A stretch of 64,000 nt of DNA from Perognathus longimembris pacificus (lineage: Eukaryota; Chordata; Mammalia; Rodentia; Heteromyidae). The notes under the pieces are model-generated. The model saw nothing but the letters and a program-made list of their open reading frames with translations. It did no database searches and was not told where the DNA came from. Shown here in pieces: positions 11,164 through 23,579 of the stretch (the first letter of the stretch is position 1; the number at the start of each line of letters is the position of its first letter). The translations under genes and the position numbers were made by a program. The stretch is from contig NC_063173.1 in NCBI RefSeq assembly GCF_023159225.1, forward strand, positions 9,276,852 to 9,340,851, written 5' to 3'.

Positions 11164-12044
11164 CCCCAAACTCAAAAATGAAGATACTCTGATGAAGGAC
11201 TTTTTTTGGGGGGGGGGAGAATTTCTCTCATCATAGATAAATAACTTTGTTAAAATAAGTCTTTGTGCTGAGCTTTGAAAAGGGAGGATAGCCTAATCTC
11301 AGAATCAACCCAGAGTAGACTCTAGCTGTGCCATTACAGAAAGGATTCTTGAAGTCTTGCTCCTAATAAATAACCTTGTCATGTAAAGGGTCTTTCTTAT
11401 TCACATAGGGAGGAAACGGCCACAAATCGGCCATCCAGAATTCAAACATCATCTTGATTGATGACAAACTACTCACTGAAGCCGGTGGAAAAGGCCTGGA
11501 GTGTGGGAACTCGGGCTGCTTTTTTTCTGGTAATAACACAGAAAGATAAAGTGTATTCTGCCTTTGTAGTTTCTCTGTTCTGGGAAAAAAATCCTTCTTG
11601 GCTTTCATGATCACATTTCTCCATGTAATTGGCCCTGGGCTTCAGCTACATTAATCTCTGCTCAGTGAGGCAAGACAGAGTTTTCTCATCAACACCTGGG
11701 AAAACAGATGCTTAATTATTTTTTGTTGTTTTTAACAAAAATTATGCAGAAGTACTAAATACTGGATTTTTTTTACAATGAAATAATCATAAATAAAAAT
11801 GTGGACTTTTCTATTAAAGTATAAATTATAAATCAGATAATATTGTAAATTCCACTTCTAAATGGATCCTGAGATACTATTTGTAGTAAACTATGTAGAA
11901 ACTATCATAAAGTTTCAGCTGAATTATACTTACATCTTTCCTAAAAGTATACTAATAAGAATAAAAATGGCTTCTTGTGTGAACTCTAGTTTACTGGAAT
12001 GTGGATAGGCTAATAAGATCTCTGATTCACTGACTCTATATTTC
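11164..12044. other. Unique sequence
   Basis: A G-run at 11206-11217. Otherwise AT-rich unique DNA with no gene signal. Confidence 0.45.
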
Positions 12045-12110
12045 TTTAATGCCAGTCCTAGGGCTTGAACTCCTAGGCACTGTTTATGAGCTTCAGCAAC
12101 AGACATCTCA
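12045..12110 (-). mobile_element. Geo right-monomer fragment, antisense
   Basis: AATGCCAGTCCTAGGGCTTG and CTAGGCACTGTTTATGAGCTT match only the right-monomer end of the local SINEs. The rest is missing. Confidence 0.5.
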
Positions 12111-12221
12111 AAACCAATGTTGTGGAAGAGATGTACTTTTAATGAATATATGGAAAGAAATGACATGATCCAGAATAATAGGAAGGATCTGGCACTTCTT
12201 TTTGAAAAAAAAATGTTTTAA

Positions 12222-12406
12222 AATCCTAGCTATTCAGGAGGCTGAGCTAGGAGATCTCTGTTTGAAGCCAGTCCAGACAGGAAAGTCCACGAGACTCTTA
12301 TTTCCAATATACTACTCACCTCCCAAAAGCCAGAAATGGAGCTGTGGCTCAAGTGGTAGAACACTAGAGCAGTAGCCTTTAGCAAAGAAACTCAGCAACA
12401 GCACCT

Positions 12407-12408
<2 letters not shown>
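12222..12408 (+). mobile_element. B1-Geo dimeric SINE
   Basis: AATCCTAGCTATTCAGGAGG, AGACAGGAAAGTCCACGAGA, GGAGCTGTGGCTCAAGTGG and AGCAACAGCACCTAGTC. The first bases of the left monomer are lost and the tail has become (TC)n. Confidence 0.85.
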
Positions 12409-12453
<45 letters not shown>

Positions 12454-12469
12454 ATATCATATATATATA
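12409..12469. repeat. (TC)n followed by (TA)n
   Basis: About 20 TC units (12409-12449) followed by a short TATATA stretch, at the 3' end of the preceding SINE. Confidence 0.95.
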
Positions 12470-13324
12470 GAGAAAAGGTGTACAAAGGCATTATCTTTCA
12501 ACAAATCAGCTAATAAATACAAAGCATATTGATCAATGCCATCCCTTTCATTCCCTCATCCCCTTTGACCCAACCCCTCCCATCCAATTTTCTTAGTTTC
12601 ATAGGTTAAACCTCAAATATCAGGACTGCATTCTCCCTCCCCCTTGCCTTTCCTCTCTTTATTTAGAAGGCAAATCTCTCCCGTTTTCCTTCTGTGAAGG
12701 TTCCCATGTCTTTTAGGATAATGGCCAGGATATCCAGCTGACCGCCTTCTCATGTTGTGAGAGTCACTCTGGTTTACCTGTACTCTCCTAAGCATACTAT
12801 TCCAACGGCATGTCGCCCTCCTGACCTTCCCACTTTCGTTTCCTGGCAATTCACCTGTCTTCCAAGGTGCAGTGCAGGAGCTCTGCCTCATCCATTCTTG
12901 AGCAGCAGGTTGAGTTCACAAGCATCACTCTGAACTTCAAAACCAATGAGCATCTTGAGCCACCTGGAACTCCCGGACATTTCCCGAGTGCCTGGCCGGT
13001 GTACACAGTGGACATGCAAACGAAGTTGAATCAATGGTGGCTCAGCTGGCTTGCAGTAGCTTTACCTCTCTTTCAGGGAAGAAGCAGGCCCCAGAACCTC
13101 TAGAAACAGAGAACCTGCTACTGCTTTCAGATGCTAGAATGGCTCCAAGAGAGAAACGTTAACCTGTCATGAGTTGGGGAGACACGCTGGGAAATCTTCC
13201 CAGAGGTTCTGAGCTGCATCCAAGCTCCTATTGTAAAGGATGAAACAGATTTTGTAGGGTACACGAAGTAATTAGAAACACCTGCAAGGTAAGAGTAGCA
13301 TGAAATAGAGCAAAAAAGACAAGT
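12470..13324. other. Unique sequence
   Basis: No repeat or exon recognised. Short overlapping frames at 12613-12891 (minus) and 12867-13103 (+) lack motifs. Confidence 0.4.
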
Positions 13325-13515
13325 TTTACCATTTGTTGAGCACATACTCTGGTATTCTTATTGATATTGTATACAACATCTTGACGTCTAGCAAAAGACT
13401 TAGAGTAATAAGCCATCTTTACACACTTTTAAAATGAGTGCACATTTAAATAATAGTTTGTTAGTATAGTCTAGATAGCTATTCTGTGGCAGAGCTAGAA
13501 CTCTAATTCACTGAG
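13325..13515 (-). mobile_element. MIR SINE, antisense
   Basis: CCATTTGTTGAGCACATACTC at the start and TTCTGTGGCAGAGCTAGAACTC near the end match the antisense MIR order (a 'gagcacttactatgtg' block, then a 'gtggcagagc' block). It is heavily diverged, as expected for an ancient mammalian SINE. Confidence 0.65.
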
Positions 13516-13523
13516 CACTTTTT

Positions 13524-13830
13524 AAAAAAATTTAATTTTATTGTCAAGGTGATGTACAGAGGGGTTACAATTACATATATAAGGTAGTCAGTACATTTCT
13601 TGTCAAACCTGTTACTTCCTTCCTAATTTTTCTCCCACCTTCCCTTTCCTCAACCTTCCCTCCCCTGAGTTGTACAGATACTTTCCAACACATTGTCTTG
13701 TAAATATCACTGTTGCATTGGTTCACCTTTTATCCTTTGTCTCACCATTTTGATGTTCCCCTTCCTTTCCCTAACTCAAATAAACATATATACAACACCC
13801 AGGGTATATACAATGCCCAGGCCTTTGGTA
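13524..13830 (-). mobile_element. L1 3' UTR fragment, antisense
   Basis: TTTTATTGTCAAGGTGATG, AGAGGGGTTACAATTACATA, GAGTTGTACAGATACTTTCC and TTGTCTTGTAAATATCACTG. Same module as 2776, 19240 and 44744. Confidence 0.8.
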
Positions 13831-14328
13831 GAAGGCACCCGGGTCCAACGCAGTATAAAATTCCACACATAAGAGAGCCAGCAGACACTGGAAGCACATG
13901 TCCAGGCTCATATTTCTAAAGGGGAATTGTGTCTTACTATTTTTTCTCCTGCATTATCATATTACATATGTTTTGAGCTTTACATAGTTTATGTTTCTCT
14001 AATTTGAAGATTTTTCCCCATTCAGAATACATTCTATTTTTCCATGAGTGGTTAAAAGGAAAAGCATAGAGAAAAAAAATCCCACAAAACATGTTATGAA
14101 AATTGATTTGCACGTGCAGCCTGGGTGATGATCACAGAGAGAAGCCTCTGGCACAGGAAGGATTGGATGTGTCTATCAGATTCTTTAGTGTATCTGTGCA
14201 TTGGCTTTTTTAGGTTCCTGCACCAAGACTGTAAATAGAGATTTGCACAGTGATTGAACTTTCATGTCTGTTAGAACATTGAATTTTCTCCACTTGCTCA
14301 TAGGTAGGTAATATTGACTGCATTCCTC
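13831..14328. other. Unique sequence
   Basis: AT-rich, no repeat or gene recognised. Confidence 0.4.
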
Positions 14329-14470
14329 ATGAGTCACGGCTCCACTTCCGGCTTTTTGCTGGTTAATTGGAGATAGGAGTTTCATGGACTTTCCTGCCCT
14401 GGTTGGCTTGGAAATCCAATCCTCAGCTCTCAGCCTCCTGACTAGTTAGGATTCCAGGCGTGAGCCTGCA
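14329..14470 (-). mobile_element. B1-Geo SINE, antisense, 3'-truncated
   Basis: CACGGCTCCACTTCCGGC, TGGTTAATTGGAGATAGGAG, GGACTTTCCTGCCCTGG and TAGTTAGGATTCCAGGCGTG. The right-monomer end present in full copies is absent. Confidence 0.8.
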
Positions 14471-15399
14471 AGTTTCCTGACTTCTACAAATACAACATTC
14501 TTACACAGACTTCCCTTTCTCAAAGATCAGGCTCTCACTCCTACAGATCAGGAAACTTAATTAAGGGATGGGGCATCTATTTCTTTTCCTGAGATCATGA
14601 GCTGGAGTAGATTAATCTGAAAGTCAGACCTTCAGATGCTATAGCGAGGATGACTGCTAAATCGGGGCATGTTTTATGAAAGAGGTAGCTTTGGTGTGAA
14701 CCTTGAGACGAGGAAACCACTGACATTGGAGTGAGTGAGGAGGTAGAATGATGAAAAAGCTTCTGTTCCCATAATCACAGCATTGGGGAGAGAATGTAGA
14801 CATTTGGGGAAGGTGTCAGGGAATGGTATTGCTTTGGGAATGATTTGATGCCCTCTTTTGAAACAGAAAGCTTCTTTACAAGATATTCAAATTAACTGCT
14901 CAGCATTCTCTGGTTCACAAACTTCCGGAAATGGAAATGCCATCTCCTCAAGCAATTTGACTATTAGAGCACACAAAAAAAGCTTAATTAAATAGAATTA
15001 TTGAATTGAATTCATTTCTGTTGATATGCAGATGGGTTTCTCCCTTGCATTTATTAAAGTACTAGTTGGTAGGCAGGATGTAATTAAAAGCTAATATTAA
15101 ACTCTTCAAAGGAGTCAGCTCAATCACAAGAAAATTTAACCTATGAGCTGAATGTGGATATATTACACTCTTCAATAATATCGGGGGGCATTTGTACATA
15201 TTATAGGCTTTTCTAAAATAAGGCCGTAGAATATAATTTCTAAAATGTCCAATCTGAAGTGTCTGAGTATATTTGTTATTTTCTTTGTTTAGCACACATT
15301 TCTGACTTGCTGGTGCATATTCCTGGCACCATGTTACTTATTGAGAAGACAGATAGAGCTCTTTTCTGTTCCCATGGAATAGAAGGCAGAAAGTAAACA
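14471..15399. other. Unique sequence
   Basis: No repeat or exon recognised. Confidence 0.4.
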
Positions 15400-15580
15400 G
15401 AGACTTATAATAAAGAACCGCCATTTTGCTACAGTAGAGCTTTGTTTAGAGTCTGTGATTGCATCAAGAAATGAGCTTGATCCGAAAAACCTTTTTGAAG
15501 GATCATTATATTTAAGCAGATGAAAGCTGGTTCATGTGCAAGGTAGAGTCTAACAGCAAAGAGAATGTGGTAAAGTCAGT
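15400..15580. other. Repeat-free block, possible conserved element
   Basis: Balanced composition, no repeat signature, short non-coding motifs such as CCGCCATTTTG (near 15420). It resembles constrained non-coding DNA in texture only. No alignment was available. Confidence 0.15.
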
Positions 15581-16589
15581 ATGTCTTCCGTGGTTTTAAC
15601 AGCAATCCTCAACGATCAAATTCAGCTCGGTAGGAATGAACGCTGCTTTGAACTGTGGGTAGAGCAGCAAGCACGGGAGATGAGGCGGGGTAGGGAGGAG
15701 GGCAGGCATTGCATGTCAAGAGCTGAGTTTGCTACACACACAAACTTGCATTTCACTCTCAAGGTAAGGACTCACGGAGGGTCTAGGGATGGAAACAACC
15801 AGCACTGTCTTTCCTTTCTTTGTTTTAAACACAAAAGGAATTTACTGGCTTCTTTAGTTTTCTAAAGAGACAGGAATAATAATAAGTAATCAGCTCCGGG
15901 GAGAGATACAAAGCTTTCAGTTGCCAGGCCTCATCTCTGCTTGCTTTCCCCTTCTCTTTGAATGGTGGTGCTAGTCTCTTACTGCACAGAGAATTTCCTA
16001 CTTGGTAGGAGACATGTGGAAGAGCTTAAATTCCCTAGCATCGGGGCCGCAGATGGAGGGAAGAACTCTGGTTGGCCTCTCTTGGACGAATCATTCCCGG
16101 GGGTACTGTAAGGACAAGAGAAGGGAAGACACAGATGACAGAGACCTTGGCTGTGTGCAGAGGAGAGGGAGGGGAGGGAGGAACCCGAGGGCCATAGCAA
16201 GGCTTCCATGTCCTGCTTTTGCAGCTGAGTGGATCCTGGTCCTATGTACTGAGGTCGGAAAAGCAGTTGAGGATGGAAGAGATGAAGCTTGATTTTCCTT
16301 ACTATCTTAGTTGGCACTATTATTCAAACCTTTTAAAAAGGCAATTTGTTACTTTTGATTTAAAAATGTATAGTCAAGACAAAAATGTCATTATAATACC
16401 GAAAGTGGGTGATAGCTTACTAATTTATGTCTTCATTGGCAGATTAACAGGTGCGGTAACTTTCCACCGCTTGTCTGGGAAAGGAAGTTAGGAGAGATGA
16501 AAGAAATAGGAAGGGTTGGAATGATTCTCTGATGAGCTAGATGGAACTGGTAGATGTCTGACAAATTATCGTTTGCTTTGTTTTAAAGA
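15581..16589. other. Unique sequence
   Basis: Frames at 15581-15865 (+) and 15979-16317 (minus) show no domain. No repeat recognised. Confidence 0.4.
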
Positions 16590-16790
16590 AAATGTTTGTC
16601 TGTGAATATACTAAATGTAACCGAACTGCGGATACTCATGTTTGCAAAGAAATTCAGTCCTGCGCTGTCACTAATTGAACCTGCCCCTCCAGGAGGTCGA
16701 GCCAGGCGGACTCTGAATGCAGACCTCACAACATTTTTGGCACACATGGAACCTCTGTATATGAGCTTCCCTCTGCATCGGGTGATCTGT
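16590..16790. other. Repeat-free block, possible conserved element
   Basis: Contains CTGCGCTGTCACTAATTGAAC and a CG-containing stretch GGAGGTCGAGCCAGGCGG in an otherwise CpG-poor region. Frames on both strands overlap here, but neither has exon signals I trust. Confidence 0.2.
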
Positions 16791-16929
16791 ACCATATTCC
16801 CTTTGGGTAAATTCTGTTTTATCCTTTAAGATTGAGTTCAAATGTCATCTCTCTACTGTGAAGATTTTCCCCGGACAAAATTAATCACTGTTCCTGCCCT
16901 GTGGTTTTCCAAGTCATAACCCCGTGGTT

Positions 16930-17145
16930 GAGACCACAAAATTTGATCTGACTACTATTCAAGTTTATTTCTATAAAATATCAGGCAAGTTATTTCATCT
17001 CTTCGAGTTTCCATTTGCTTACTAGGAGATGGTGTTTAGAGCAGTGTCTTAATGATTTTCTTGTGGCTTAAATGATACATGTGGAGTACTTAGCACAGTA
17101 TCTGGGAGATAGAAAGTGTTCAATATATGATGAATAAGCAAATGA
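16930..17145 (+). mobile_element. MIR SINE
   Basis: GGCAAGTTATTTCATCTCTT, GTTTCCATTTGCTTACTAGG, TTAAATGATACATGTGGAG and TTAGCACAGTATCTGGGAGA, ending GTGTTCAATATATG. This is the full MIR order in sense orientation and one of the better-preserved MIRs here. Confidence 0.85.
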
Positions 17146-17867
17146 GTGATATAATGAACATGTTTAAAGATGAAGGATGGTCTGTGTGGTTGCTATATAC
17201 TTACTACTTTCCAGTGGAACTCTAGTGTTCACACACAAGTCTTTACATTCATTGAGTAGATTGAACTACCAAGGAAGAGTATAGGGTTTCAGATTTCTTA
17301 ATGCAGTGTGACTATCACTCTACTTTTTAAATAAAAGAAGAAAAGGTTAGGATACCACCAGAGCACTCTTGAGGCTCAGCTTAGCGCTTCCTGGCACCCC
17401 ATTCACTTGCCACGGTAGCTGCTACTGGCAGAAGTACAGGATCCAGCTGGACTCCTCAAAGCCATCAGGCCCCATCAAGACCAGAGCCCTTCTCTGGAAT
17501 CCTATATGCAGCGATTGCCTAGGAGAGGCTGTGACTGAAGAGATGAGATACTCCATCGGTCTCCTTAGGATGCATAGATTGTCTGTGTGCCCCTCCCACT
17601 TCTGCATGTGCAGTGGCCAAAATGGAGCCAATGCAGAGCTCAATGGAGTATTATGATATTTGTTTCCCTCAGGTCTGTTCGGCCTGGACTTCCTTCTTAG
17701 GTGACCTGACTGTGTTGTTGCTGATTGTTTAATTGTAACTTAATTAATTTTATTTAAATTTATTTAGCTTGTTTTGGATTCAGGACTGATTCTGTTGTGT
17801 GAATGGATGGATGTATTTTGGTCCTCACCACCACCGCTAGAGGAGATACACAGCATTCCCCTCCGCT
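17146..17867. other. Unique sequence
   Basis: A 95-codon frame (17369-17656, +) without recognisable motifs. No repeat named. Confidence 0.4.
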
Positions 17868-17985
17868 GCTCAGATGTCAAGCTCAGACCCGGGGAGGCTA
17901 AATAGCCTGTGCCAGGGTGCTAAGGGGCAAAGCTGGTTTTCACATTCGTGTCTGTCAGATTCTAAAACTCTGGCTTCCCTTATTG
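17868..17985 (-). mobile_element. MIR SINE fragment, antisense
   Basis: GGGGAGGCTAAATAGCCTGTG, GGGGCAAAGCTGGTTTTCAC and CTAAAACTCTGGCTTCC match the antisense central-to-5' part of MIR. Confidence 0.55.
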
Positions 17986-19010
17986 CTTGTTGATGTGGCT
18001 GTGGTACCTTCCCTTAGTGTGATCTTTCTGCAAGCCAGTCTGCATAGAATGGGGGATGTTCTATTAGCCTGCCCCTATAGAGTCAAGGGTAGAAACACTT
18101 TTTATATGTGGATCTTCATTTTGTCTAATTCAAATTATTTGTGGGTTTTCATATAAAATTCTTCTTTATTCCCTTCCTAAGTAACTCAGTAACTGTGAAG
18201 GGCCTCCCTACCTGGCTGATTCAGAGCTGGCCTGCCAGAGCTCCACTAATCTCCCGATGGGTCGGGAGGATGGGACGGCCCCAGACAGCAATTCTTGTCT
18301 CTTGACAGTAAAGGAAGCGTGAAGGCCTGGCTGGAATCGAAACTGCAGTGTCTCACGACAAGATGGTTCAGTCTAAGAGGAAACGCAAGCTAGCAGCTTT
18401 ACTTAGCTTATTAATTCATTATATACAGAGTTAATATGTAATGATTTGATTTGATAATTCATGAACTAGGAATGTTCATTGCCAGCTTTAGGGCAAGTTG
18501 TAGACAGAGAGGAGGAGACCCAAGGAATAGAGCTTGTCTGCTTGCATGTGTGTGATAGTGTTATTGACAATGCAAATTACACCTGGCACTATTTATGGCA
18601 CTGTCCTTCTCTATTATAGCTTTTATGTTACTTATCCATATTAAAGGTTATTGATTAAAACAGTATTTTGGGAAATTTAAGCTATTTTATTCCTAAAATA
18701 GTTTTTCAAACTATTCAGAACCAGTTAAAATCATATTCTCAGTATGTATTTTATGGTGTTCAGAATGATTTAAAGGATACTATTAGATTATAATATTGGG
18801 TATGGCTTATTTACTTCATTCACTTGTTAGGCAGGTGATTTACTTTGGAGTCAAATCATCATTAAAATCTCTTTATTTTGACCTTAGGTTTTAAGGTCCC
18901 TTCCTTCCTTTTTCTGAACGACCTTCTACTAAACTTTGATCTCATGTCTTTCAAGAAAATTTCAACTTCTTGATACCAACATCACTATTTTCTGATGTTT
19001 GGCACACTTG
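17986..19010. other. Unique sequence with a constraint-like block
   Basis: 18170-18500 is free of recognised repeats, with higher GC at 18200-18330 and AT-rich, homeodomain-type motifs (TATTAATTCATTATA near 18408) after it. No exon found. Confidence 0.25.
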
Positions 19011-19218
19011 TTGGACTCTTGGTAGGGCTTCAACTCTGGGCCTGGCCGCTGTCCCTGAGCTCTTCAGTTCAAGGCTAGTGCTCTACCACTTAAGCCACAG
19101 GGCCACTTCCAGTTTTCTGGTGGTTCATTGGAGATAAGAGTCTCATGGGCTTTCTTGCCCAGGCTGGCTTTGAACTGCCAATCTCATATCTTAGCCTCCT
19201 GAGTAGCGCCTGGCTCTT
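19011..19218 (-). mobile_element. B1-Geo dimeric SINE, antisense
   Basis: GGTAGGGCTTCAACTCTGGG, AAGGCTAGTGCTCTACCACTT, TTCATTGGAGATAAGAGTCTC, CAGGCTGGCTTTGAACTG and TCCTGAGTAGCGCCTGG in antisense order. Confidence 0.88.
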
Positions 19219-19239
19219 GCTGGACTTTTTTCTTAATTA

Positions 19240-21555
19240 ATTTTTTTATTGTCAAGGTGAAGTATAGCGAGGTTACAGTTACATACATTAGGTAGCAAGT
19301 ACAACTTGATACTCTCTCCCACATTTTTCTCCCATCTTCCCGCCTTTCCCTGCCCCCAGTTGTGCAGTTAGTTTACAACATATTGTCATGTAAGTATTGC
19401 TGTTGCATTGCTTTGCGATTTACCCCTTGTCTCATTGTTTTAATGTTTCCCTTCCCTTCCCTTCCCTAATTCAGACAGACACATATAAAATAGCCAGGCT
19501 ACTAGAATCAAATACAGTGACAACAGGGGCTAAATCATAGGGAAGATGAACAAAGGAAAAAAAGAAATAATTTTACATAGTACATTGAAAAGAATAACCT
19601 TAATGATAAACCACTTGCTTCCATATTTTCGAGGTCATTTCTCTTAGTATCATCTGATGTGATCATAGGTACGTAGTTATTGGGCTATTGTGATCATCTG
19701 CTAGGACTATCCTAGACATATACTAATTTTTGCCAATAAAGGTCTGGCTCACTTAGTATGATTTTTTTCTAAGTCATTCTAATGGGGTAATGTCATTTTT
19801 TTCTGATGGATGCATAGAATTTCAATGTGTATATATACCATAATTTCTTGATCCACTCATCTATTGAGGGGCATCTGGGTTGGTTCCATATTTGATCTCT
19901 GGTAAATAATGCTGCTATGAACATGATTGTGCTGGTAGCTTTAGTTTGGCCTTGTTTGTGATCCTTTGGGTAAATGCCCAGAAGTGGGGTTGCTGGATCT
20001 TAGGGGGGCTCTATGCTTAGCGTTTTAAGGAACCTCCACACTGCTTTCCAGAGTGGTTGAAAAAGTTTACACTCTCACCAACACTGTAGAAGCATTCCCT
20101 TTGGTCACATCCCTGTCAGCAGCTTTTTTATTAGTTTTCTTGAAAAAGGCCATTCTAACTGGGGTGAGGTAGAATCTCAATGTTGTTTTGATTTACATTT
20201 CTTTTGTGGACAGTGATATCGAACACTTCTTCATGTGTCTCTTGGCCATTCTCATTTTCTCTTCAGAGAAATCTCTCTTTAAGTCTTTAGCCCACTTATT
20301 AATGGGGCAGTTGTTTCTCTGAGGATTTGTTTTGGGAGAATTTAACGTTTTGAGCTCTAAGTATATTTTAGATATGAAGCTCCTGTCTGTTGTATGGCCA
20401 GTGAAGATCTTCTCCCAATGTGAGGGCTTTCTATTTATCTTGCAGGCTATGTCCTTTGCCATGGAGAAGCTCTGCAGTTTGATGCAATCCCATTTGTTCA
20501 ACCTTTCTGTGATTTGTTCTGTTTCTGGGTCTTTATTAAGAAAGTTTCAATCTGTGCCAAGGAGCCTTAGTGTTTCTCCTATTCCTTCCTGCAATGTTTT
20601 CAGAATATCTGCATTTACCTTGAGGTCTTTGATCCATTTGGAATTAGTTCTAGTGTAGGGAGATATATAAGGATGTAACTTTAGTTTTTTACAGGTATTC
20701 AGCCAATTTTCCATGCACTATTTATTGAAGAGGCTGTCTTTCTTCCATCCTATTTTTTTTTTTTTTTTGGCCAGTCCTGGGCCTTGGACTCAGGGCCTGA
20801 GCACTGTCCCTGGCTTCCTTTTGCTCAAGGCTAGCACTCTGCCACCTGAGCCACAACGCCCCTTCTGGCCGTTTTTCATATATGTGGTGCTGGGGAATCG
20901 AACCGAGAGCTTCATGTGTAAGGCAAGCACTCTTGCCACTAGGCCATATTCCCAGCCCCCATCCTATTTTTTTAAATCTCCTTTATCAAAGATTAGGTGG
21001 CCATAGGTCTGCGGGTTCATTTCTGGGTCTTCAGTTCAATTCCATTGGTCCTAATGCCTGTTCTTGTGCCAATACCAAGCTGTTTTTATTACTATACCTT
21101 TGTAATAGAGTTTGGAATTTGGTATTGATATTCTTCCAACATTCTTCTTCCTGCTAAGGATTGCTTTTTGTATTAGAGGTCTTTTCTTGTTCCATATGAA
21201 TTTTTAGATTGCTTCCTCTATTTCATGAGAGAATGGTGTTGGGATATTGATGAGTAGTGCATTGAATTTGTAAATAGCCTTTGGCAGTATTGTCATTTTC
21301 ACAATGTTAATCCTCCCAATCTAGGAGCATGGGAGGTTTTTCCACTTCCTTAGTTCTGCTTTAATTTCCTTTTTCAGATTTTTAAAGTTTTCATCACAGA
21401 GGTCTTTCCCATCTTTGGTTAAAGTAATTCCTAAGTATTTTATTTGATTTTTTGAGGCTATTGCAAAAGGAGTTGCTTTCCTGATTTCAGCCTTACTCTG
21501 CATTGTTGACACACAGGAAAGCCATTGATTTTTGAGGATTAATTTTATATCTTCT
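19240..21555 (-). mobile_element. 5'-truncated L1, antisense, with nested SINE
   Basis: Reading the minus strand, the element runs from the ORF2 thumb/C-terminal region (frame 21321-21512, with KYLGITLTKDGKDL) through the C-terminal domain (frame 20193-20501, with EKIFTGHTTDRSFISKIY and NKWAKDLKRDFSEEKM) into the 3' UTR and ends with a poly-A-like run at 19240. The L1 C-terminal passage that reads AACCAACCCAGATGCCCC at 51280 is seen in antisense near 19870. Stops and frameshifts make it non-functional. An IDL-Geo copy splits it at 20760. Confidence 0.93.
20746..20973 (-). mobile_element. IDL-Geo SINE nested in L1, with TSD
   Basis: An antisense IDL-Geo (20760-20959): T run, GGCCAGTCCTGGGCC, CTCAAGGCTAGCACTCTGCC and GGCCATATTCCCAGCCC. 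Flanks CATCCTATTTTTTT at 20746-20759 and 20960-20973 form a 14-bp TSD, and the L1 sequence resumes in register. The SINE is therefore younger than its host L1. Confidence 0.95.
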
Positions 21556-22919
21556 TTTTGAACTTTTTGATCAGTGTTCTTCTGACTAGATTGTATTAAA
21601 CACTATGCATTGCCTAAAATGGGATTTTGGATATTTGGGTTCAATGGTTATTTTTCAAACAAACTGATGGGCCAGCATCTCCTGTTTTATGTCAGTCAAC
21701 ATAATCTGTTTTCTAGCAGCCATTTGAACCGGCTGGCGAGCGGGGCATGGGATATGGTAGCCTCCCATTGTCTCTTGTATGGTAGGCATCTCCTCTAGTG
21801 ACCCACGCTCCCGGTAGGAAGCAGGAAGCACACTGTACACCACTCTGTCTGGGCCACGAGTGCTCATGGTTTGGGATGCTCAGGTCACGTTTTCCTATCT
21901 GTTTCCTCCATTGCCCTGGGAGAGACTGAGAGTTGGGAGAAATGTCTTGCTCACTGCCAAGCACATTTATTGTTACCTCATTAAAATTAAAGTTGCCAAC
22001 AGTATTTATTACAGTCCGTGACAGCACGCCTTATGGCTGAGCACTTTATATGTAATTTGCTATTCCTTACAGCATTGTAGTTTCCAGGCACTGTTATCTA
22101 TCCAATGGAAAGATAAGGAAATGGATAGGAAAAGGACTGTGAAGAATCTACGGAAAATCTAAATACAAGATCAAAGAAGGTAAAGAAGAGATTGAAATTA
22201 GGCTGTAACGGCTCCAAAGACAAGTTGTCAACTGAAACTACCTCTTAATACGACCTCGTAATTGTTTCAGTTCAATCCTTCTTGAGATTCACAAGCAAGT
22301 CACATTTGAAGTCTTAACAGAAAGAGACACAAGTCACTTTAGACAAACTAAGGGAGTCGACAGGCTAAGTTAGTAGAAGCACCATGCCTTTGAATGTGGA
22401 TGTTGGGAAGAAGGAAGGGGACAGGGATGTAGCAAGTTTCTCCTCAGTGCAGGAACTTGAACTAAAACAGGGTGCTCTTGAGTCAGTGAAACAATGAGCG
22501 CTGAGTGGCATTGGCGGTGGGTGACAGTGCCAAGCTGCATGGTGTCAGTTTATCACAGCGCATTGTAGAGGCCGATATATATCCTGGCTTAGCACACCGT
22601 CTACCATATGCTAAGGGCTCCCTGTATTGTGATATCCATTCATTGCTACCATTGACAGTGTTTTAAGTATTCAGAGCACATGTTATGTGCTTCCATGTAA
22701 GGACCCTAGTGTTTACTTATTCTCATGGAGCCGAAGTTATACAATAGCAGCAACCCCACCTAAAAAGCCCGGTTCTGTCTCAGGGCTAATATCTCCCCTA
22801 TCCGACTTGACACACGGAGCTGCCACTTTGCAAGAATATTTAGTCCCCAAAGAAGAACAAGCATTGCCTGGCACGATGTGACTCCTTCCCACGCGGCTCA
22901 TGCCATTTCTATGAATAAG
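21556..22919. other. Unique sequence, no gene recognised
   Basis: About 1.4 kb. Overlapping short frames on both strands near 21610-22027 lack domains. A poorly preserved MIR-like stretch may lie near 22640-22720. Confidence 0.4.
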
Positions 22920-23090
22920 TCATGTCCCTTTCCATTGCTCTTACCCATTAACCCACGCGAGGCACTCTGCGGCTAATTGAATTCGCCAGGAGGCTGCCTT
23001 CTGTGATTAGGTGTCCTGCAGCCTGAATGGAGAGGAAGAAGGGAGCCGGCTGAGAGGCAAACATCTTGGTGAGTGCAATTCAATTTGCTG
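22920..23090. other. Repeat-free block, possible conserved element
   Basis: Contains GCGGCTAATTGAATTCGCC (22970-22988), with a TAATTG homeodomain core, and TGTGATTAGGTG (near 23002). Well-structured unique sequence, no repeat. Possible enhancer-like element, by appearance only. Confidence 0.25.
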
Positions 23091-23579
23091 CTAAATTTAA
23101 TCTGTACATTTCTGGGTTCTATTCTCATTCACCACCTGCAGCGGTATGTTTAAAATACTCTCGACACATCAGCAAGGTGGGCTGTGTGCCAGGGCGAAGG
23201 CTGCCCACTTTCTATTCATCTTATATATATATATCCCTAGAGACTATCAGGTGACATTTTTCCTTTTCTTTCTCCATCTGAGATTTTCCCTTGCACCAAA
23301 AGAGAGCTGTGGTATCTGTTCCAATTGCAGTCCCTCCAAAAGATTAGGACAACATAAAACCTCACCCAATTCTGCTCTGTCCTGAAGAAATTACTCCTGG
23401 GATTCTCAGGTTTGGAAGAGTCATTTCAGATTGCATCAGACAAAGTCATCCATTTAAACATTGAACATTACGCAATGTATTCAAAACTTCACTTTGTGGG
23501 TGAGTTGAAGACTTGTGGGTGTCTAATTAAGTACATATCAATTTTCACGTGACATTTTCTTTTGGTATTTTTTTTTTTA
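23091..23579. other. Unique sequence
   Basis: No repeat or exon recognised. Confidence 0.4.

Noticed and set aside
20193..20501. 102-codon minus frame
   Set aside because: L1 ORF2 C-terminal remnant.
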